From: Micropruina sp.
GTDB lineage: Bacteria > Actinomycetota > Actinomycetes > Propionibacteriales > Propionibacteriaceae
Reading direction: 5' to 3'
DNA: 64,000 nucleotides
Assembly: GCA_016711205.1 (NCBI GenBank)
Contig: JADJTM010000002.1
Location: 186,001 to 250,000, forward strand
Shown here one piece after another: positions 61,128 through 64,000 of this stretch. The translations under genes were made by a program, and so were the position numbers. Position 1 is the first letter of the stretch. Each line of letters begins with the position of its first letter. The notes under the pieces are model-generated. The model did not search any database, had not been told where the DNA came from, and saw nothing but the letters and a program-made list of their open reading frames with translations.

Positions 61128-64000
61128 TCAGCCGATCACCAGCAACAGGTCACCGCCCTCGACCGCCTGCGCATGCCCGATCGCCAACCGCTCCACCGTG
61201 CCCGACACCGGCGCGGTGATCGCGGCCTCCATCTTCATCGCCTCGATGGTGGCGACGGGCTGCCCGGCGGTCACCGTCTCGCCCACTTCGACGGTCAGCG
61301 TGACCACGCCGGCGAAGGGCGCCGGCACCTGGCCGGGCGTCGCCGCGTCCGCCCGCTCCCTGGTCACCACGTGCGACTCGGCCGAATGGTCGCGCACCGA
61401 CACCACGCGCATCTGCCCGTTGATCGAGCAGACCACCTGGCGGTAGCCGCGCTCGTCCGGTTGGCCGATGGCCTCGAGCCCGAGCAGCAGCTTCTTGCCC
61501 TTCTCGATCTCGACCTCGTGCTCCTGGTGCACGCTCAGCCCGTGCAGGAACTCGCGGGTCGACAGCACCGAGAGCTCCGAGAACTCATCGACGGCGTCCT
61601 CGTAGTCCTTGGTCGGCCCCGGGAACAACAACCGGTTCAGGGTGCGCCGGGGTTCGGCGGCCAACGCGGCCTCGTCGTCGGAAGACAACTCGGTCTCGAC
61701 CGGCTTGATGGTGCGCCCGGCCAACGCCTTGGTGCGGAACGGCTCGGGCCAGCCGCCGGGCGGATCGCCCAGCTCGCCGTTCAGAAAGCCGATCACCGAG
61801 GCGGGAATGTCGTAGCGGCTCGGGTTGGCCTCGAAGTCGGCCGGGTCAGCGTTGGCGCCGACCAGCGCGAGCGCGAGATCGCCGACCACCTTGGACGACG
61901 GCGTCACCTTCACGATGTTGCCCAGAATGCGGTTCGCCGCAGCGTACATGTTCTCGATCGCCTCGAACCGGTGACCCAGCCCCAGCGCGATCGCCTGCTG
62001 ACGCAGGTTGCTCAACTGGCCACCCGGGATCTCGTGCAGGTAGACCCGTCCGGTCGGGCCGGGCAGCCCCGACTCGAACGGCGCGTACAGCAGCCGGACG
62101 GCTTCGAAGTACGGCTCCAGGTCGGTGGCCGCCGTCAACGACAGCCCGGTGGCCCGCTCGGTGTCATCCGTGGCGGCGATCAACGCCGACATCGAAACCT
62201 GGGACGTGGTGCCCGCCCAGGCCGCCGAAGCGACGTCCACGGCGTCGACGCCCGCCCCGATCGCCGCGAGCAGGGTGCCCAGCTGGCCGCCGGCGGTGTC
62301 GTGGGTGTGCAGGTGCACGGGCAGGTCGAACCTCGAGCGCAGCGCAGTGACGAGCTTGGCCGCGGCCGGCGCCCGCAGCAGCCCGGCCATGTCCTTGATC
62401 GCCAGAATGTGCGCACCGGCGGCGACCAGCTGGTCGGCGAAGCGCAGGTAGTAGTCGAGCGTGTACAGGGTCTCGGACGGGCTGGTCAGGTTGCCGGTGT
62501 AGCAGATCGCGGCCTCGGCGACCCCGTGATCGGTTTCGCGCACCGCCTCGATCGCCGGCCTGATCTGGTCGATGTTGTTCAGGGCGTCGAAGATGCGAAA
62601 GATGTCGCAGCCCGTCCGCGCCGCCTCGTGGACGAACGCGCGCGTCACGGCCAGCGGGTAGGGGGTGTAGCCGACCGTGTTCCGGCCGCGAAGCAGCATT
62701 TGCTGGGGAATGTTCGGCATCGCCTCGGCGAACTTGGCGAGGCGGTCCCACGGATCCTCCTTGAGAAACCGCAGCGTGACGTCGTAGGTGGCCCCGCCCC
62801 ACGACTCCATCGAGAACAGCCCCGGCAGCATCCGCGCGATGTAGGGCGCCACGTGCAGCAGGTCGCGGGTGCGTACCCGGGTGGCCAGCAGGCTCTGGTG
62901 CGCGTCGCGGAACGTGGTGTCGGTGACCGCCACCGCGGTCTGGTCGCGCAACGCCTGCGCGAACCGCTCCGCGCCCTCCGACAGCAGCATCTGCTTCGAC
63001 CCGGACGGGGCGGGCGCGCTCAGTTCGGCCCGCGGCAGCGCCGGCAGCTTGTCGCGGGCGATCAGCGTGGTGCGCGCCTCTCCGTTGGGCTTGTTCACCG
63101 CCACCCCGGCCAGATAGCTGAGCAGCTTGGTGCCCCGATCGGCGGGCATCCGGTGGTTCATCAGCTGCGGACGCTCCTCGATGAACGAGGTGGTCGCCCG
63201 GCCGGCCAGAAAGTCGGGGTCGGTGATGACGGCTTCGAGGAACGGAATGTTCGTCGACACCCCACGAATGCGGAACTCGGTGAGCGCCCGGTAGGCGCGC
63301 CGGGCGGCCGTGGGCAGGTCGCTGCCGCGGCAGGTCAGCTTGACCAGCATCGAGTCGAAGTGGGCGCTGACCTCGGCGCCGGCGAACACCACGCCGCCGT
63401 CCAGCCGTACCCCCGCGCCGCCCGGCGTGCGGTAGACCGACAGCCGTCCGGTGTCGGGGCGGAAGCCGTTGGACGGATCCTCGGTGGTCACCCGGCACTG
63501 CATGGCCTGCCCGCGCACCTGGATGCTGTCCTGCGTCAGGCCCAGATCGGCCAGGCTCTCGCCGGCGGCGATCCGTAGCTGTGAGCTGACCAGGTCGACG
63601 TCGGTGACCTCTTCGGTGACGGTGTGCTCGACCTGAATGCGGGGGTTCATCTCGATGAACACGTAGCGTCCGTCGGCGCCCAGCAGAAACTCGACCGTGC
63701 CGGCGTTGCAGTAGTGGATGCTGCGGGCGAACTTCACCGCGTCGGCGCACATGGCGTCGCGCAGGGCGGGGTCGAGGTTGGGTGCCGGTGCCAGTTCGAC
63801 CACCTTCTGGTGCCGCCGCTGCACCGAGCAGTCACGCTCGAACAGGTGGATCACGTCGCCGTGGGTGTCGGCCAGGATCTGCACCTCGATGTGGCGTGGA
63901 CCGAGCACGGCCTGCTCCAGGTACATCCGGCTGTCGCCGAAGGCCGCCTGCGCCTCGCGCATCGCCTGGGTGATCGCCGCCGGCAGGGCGTCCGAGGTCT
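61128..64000 (-). CDS. pyc: Pyruvate carboxylase, C-terminal part; 5' end beyond window
   Basis: 957 residues are visible; the frame is still open at base 64000, in the biotin-carboxylase domain. That part has FGDSRMYLEQAVLGPRHIEVQI and FIEMNPRIQVEHTVTEEV. The carboxyltransferase domain begins with DTTFRDAHQSLLATRVRTRDL and continues with metal ligands such as HLHTHDTAGGQLGTL. The biotinyl domain at the C-terminus carries IEAMKMEA with the biotinylated Lys. The single-chain BC-CT-BCCP order is that of pyruvate carboxylase, which makes oxaloacetate from pyruvate. Fits with citrate synthase in the same window. Confidence 0.95.
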   Translation of the reverse strand, partial: TSDALPAAITQAMREAQAAFGDSRMYLEQAVLGPRHIEVQILADTHGDVIHLFERDCSVQRRHQKVVELAPAPNLDPALRDAMCADAVKFARSIHYCNAGTVEFLLGADGRYVFIEMNPRIQVEHTVTEEVTDVDLVSSQLRIAAGESLADLGLTQDSIQVRGQAMQCRVTTEDPSNGFRPDTGRLSVYRTPGGAGVRLDGGVVFAGAEVSAHFDSMLVKLTCRGSDLPTAARRAYRALTEFRIRGVSTNIPFLEAVITDPDFLAGRATTSFIEERPQLMNHRMPADRGTKLLSYLAGVAVNKPNGEARTTLIARDKLPALPRAELSAPAPSGSKQMLLSEGAERFAQALRDQTAVAVTDTTFRDAHQSLLATRVRTRDLLHVAPYIARMLPGLFSMESWGGATYDVTLRFLKEDPWDRLAKFAEAMPNIPQQMLLRGRNTVGYTPYPLAVTRAFVHEAARTGCDIFRIFDALNNIDQIRPAIEAVRETDHGVAEAAICYTGNLTSPSETLYTLDYYLRFADQLVAAGAHILAIKDMAGLLRAPAAAKLVTALRSRFDLPVHLHTHDTAGGQLGTLLAAIGAGVDAVDVASAAWAGTTSQVSMSALIAATDDTERATGLSLTAATDLEPYFEAVRLLYAPFESGLPGPTGRVYLHEIPGGQLSNLRQQAIALGLGHRFEAIENMYAAANRILGNIVKVTPSSKVVGDLALALVGANADPADFEANPSRYDIPASVIGFLNGELGDPPGGWPEPFRTKALAGRTIKPVETELSSDDEAALAAEPRRTLNRLLFPGPTKDYEDAVDEFSELSVLSTREFLHGLSVHQEHEVEIEKGKKLLLGLEAIGQPDERGYRQVVCSINGQMRVVSVRDHSAESHVVTRERADAATPGQVPAPFAGVVTLTVEVGETVTAGQPVATIEAMKMEAAITAPVSGTVERLAIGHAQAVEGGDLLLVIG

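Noticed and set aside
61128..64000. Acetyl/propionyl-CoA carboxylase or oxaloacetate decarboxylase
   Set aside because: The visible order of biotin carboxylase, HMGL-like carboxyltransferase and biotinyl domains in one chain is that of pyruvate carboxylase.

Overview
The window is very GC-rich and almost fully coding. It has several GTG starts, many ATGA/GTGA gene overlaps, frequent leaderless starts (a -10 hexamer six bases before the start codon), a 6C-type small RNA, DUF2252, DUF222/HNH and LytR-CpsA-Psr proteins. All of this points to an Actinomycetota chromosome. Central-metabolism genes (citrate synthase, IlvD, pyruvate carboxylase, ornithine aminotransferase) show it is chromosomal. 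A Propionibacteriales-type organism is plausible, but the sequence alone does not prove it.

1-6.5 kb: end of an ABC-2 export permease, rocD, a TIMP/NTR-like cell-surface protein, a YceI protein, citrate synthase and, directly behind it, a protein resembling N-acetylglutamate synthase (kinase-like plus GNAT domains). 6.5-16.7 kb (leftward): five tightly coupled genes encoding a DUF4132 giant protein, a MoxR-like AAA+ ATPase, a DUF5682 protein, a VWA protein and a SWIM zinc-finger protein. This is the most system-like and least characterised unit of the window. A VapBC toxin-antitoxin pair starts divergently from it. 17.5-21.1 kb: an NAD(P)-binding protein and an HxlR regulator sharing a palindrome, a GyrI-like protein and a DUF2207 membrane protein. 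21.1-25.9 kb: a decayed accessory patch with REP palindromes, a frameshifted DUF222/HNH gene cut by an IS3-family element (28-bp terminal repeats, broken orfB), a methyltransferase and a nucleotidyltransferase remnant.

25.9-35.8 kb: a glycoside utilisation locus. It contains a LacI regulator with three palindromes in the divergent promoter region, an ABC sugar importer (lipoprotein plus two permeases, no ATPase), GH78 alpha-L-rhamnosidase, a GH1 enzyme of 6-phospho-beta-glucosidase type and a ROK kinase. Together they suggest uptake and intracellular dismantling of rhamnosyl-beta-glucosides, with ATP-dependent phosphorylation replacing a PTS. A stem-loop and an expanded REP array sit between the binding-protein gene and the permeases. 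35.8-46.9 kb: small envelope proteins, a 6C RNA, an alcohol dehydrogenase, a PLD-fold protein, a PQQ-repeat-like membrane protein, ilvD, an SDR and a HAD fusion protein.

46.9-57.5 kb: DUF2252, an ABC exporter followed by a DesK/DesR-like two-component system, an ArsR-SRPBCC pair, a TetR/paired-SMR locus, an ArsC-like protein, homocysteine methyltransferase with a divergent TetR, and an LCP protein. Several of these regulators are preceded by paired palindromes. 57.6-64 kb: a secreted subtilase and the 3' part of pyruvate carboxylase, which runs off the window.
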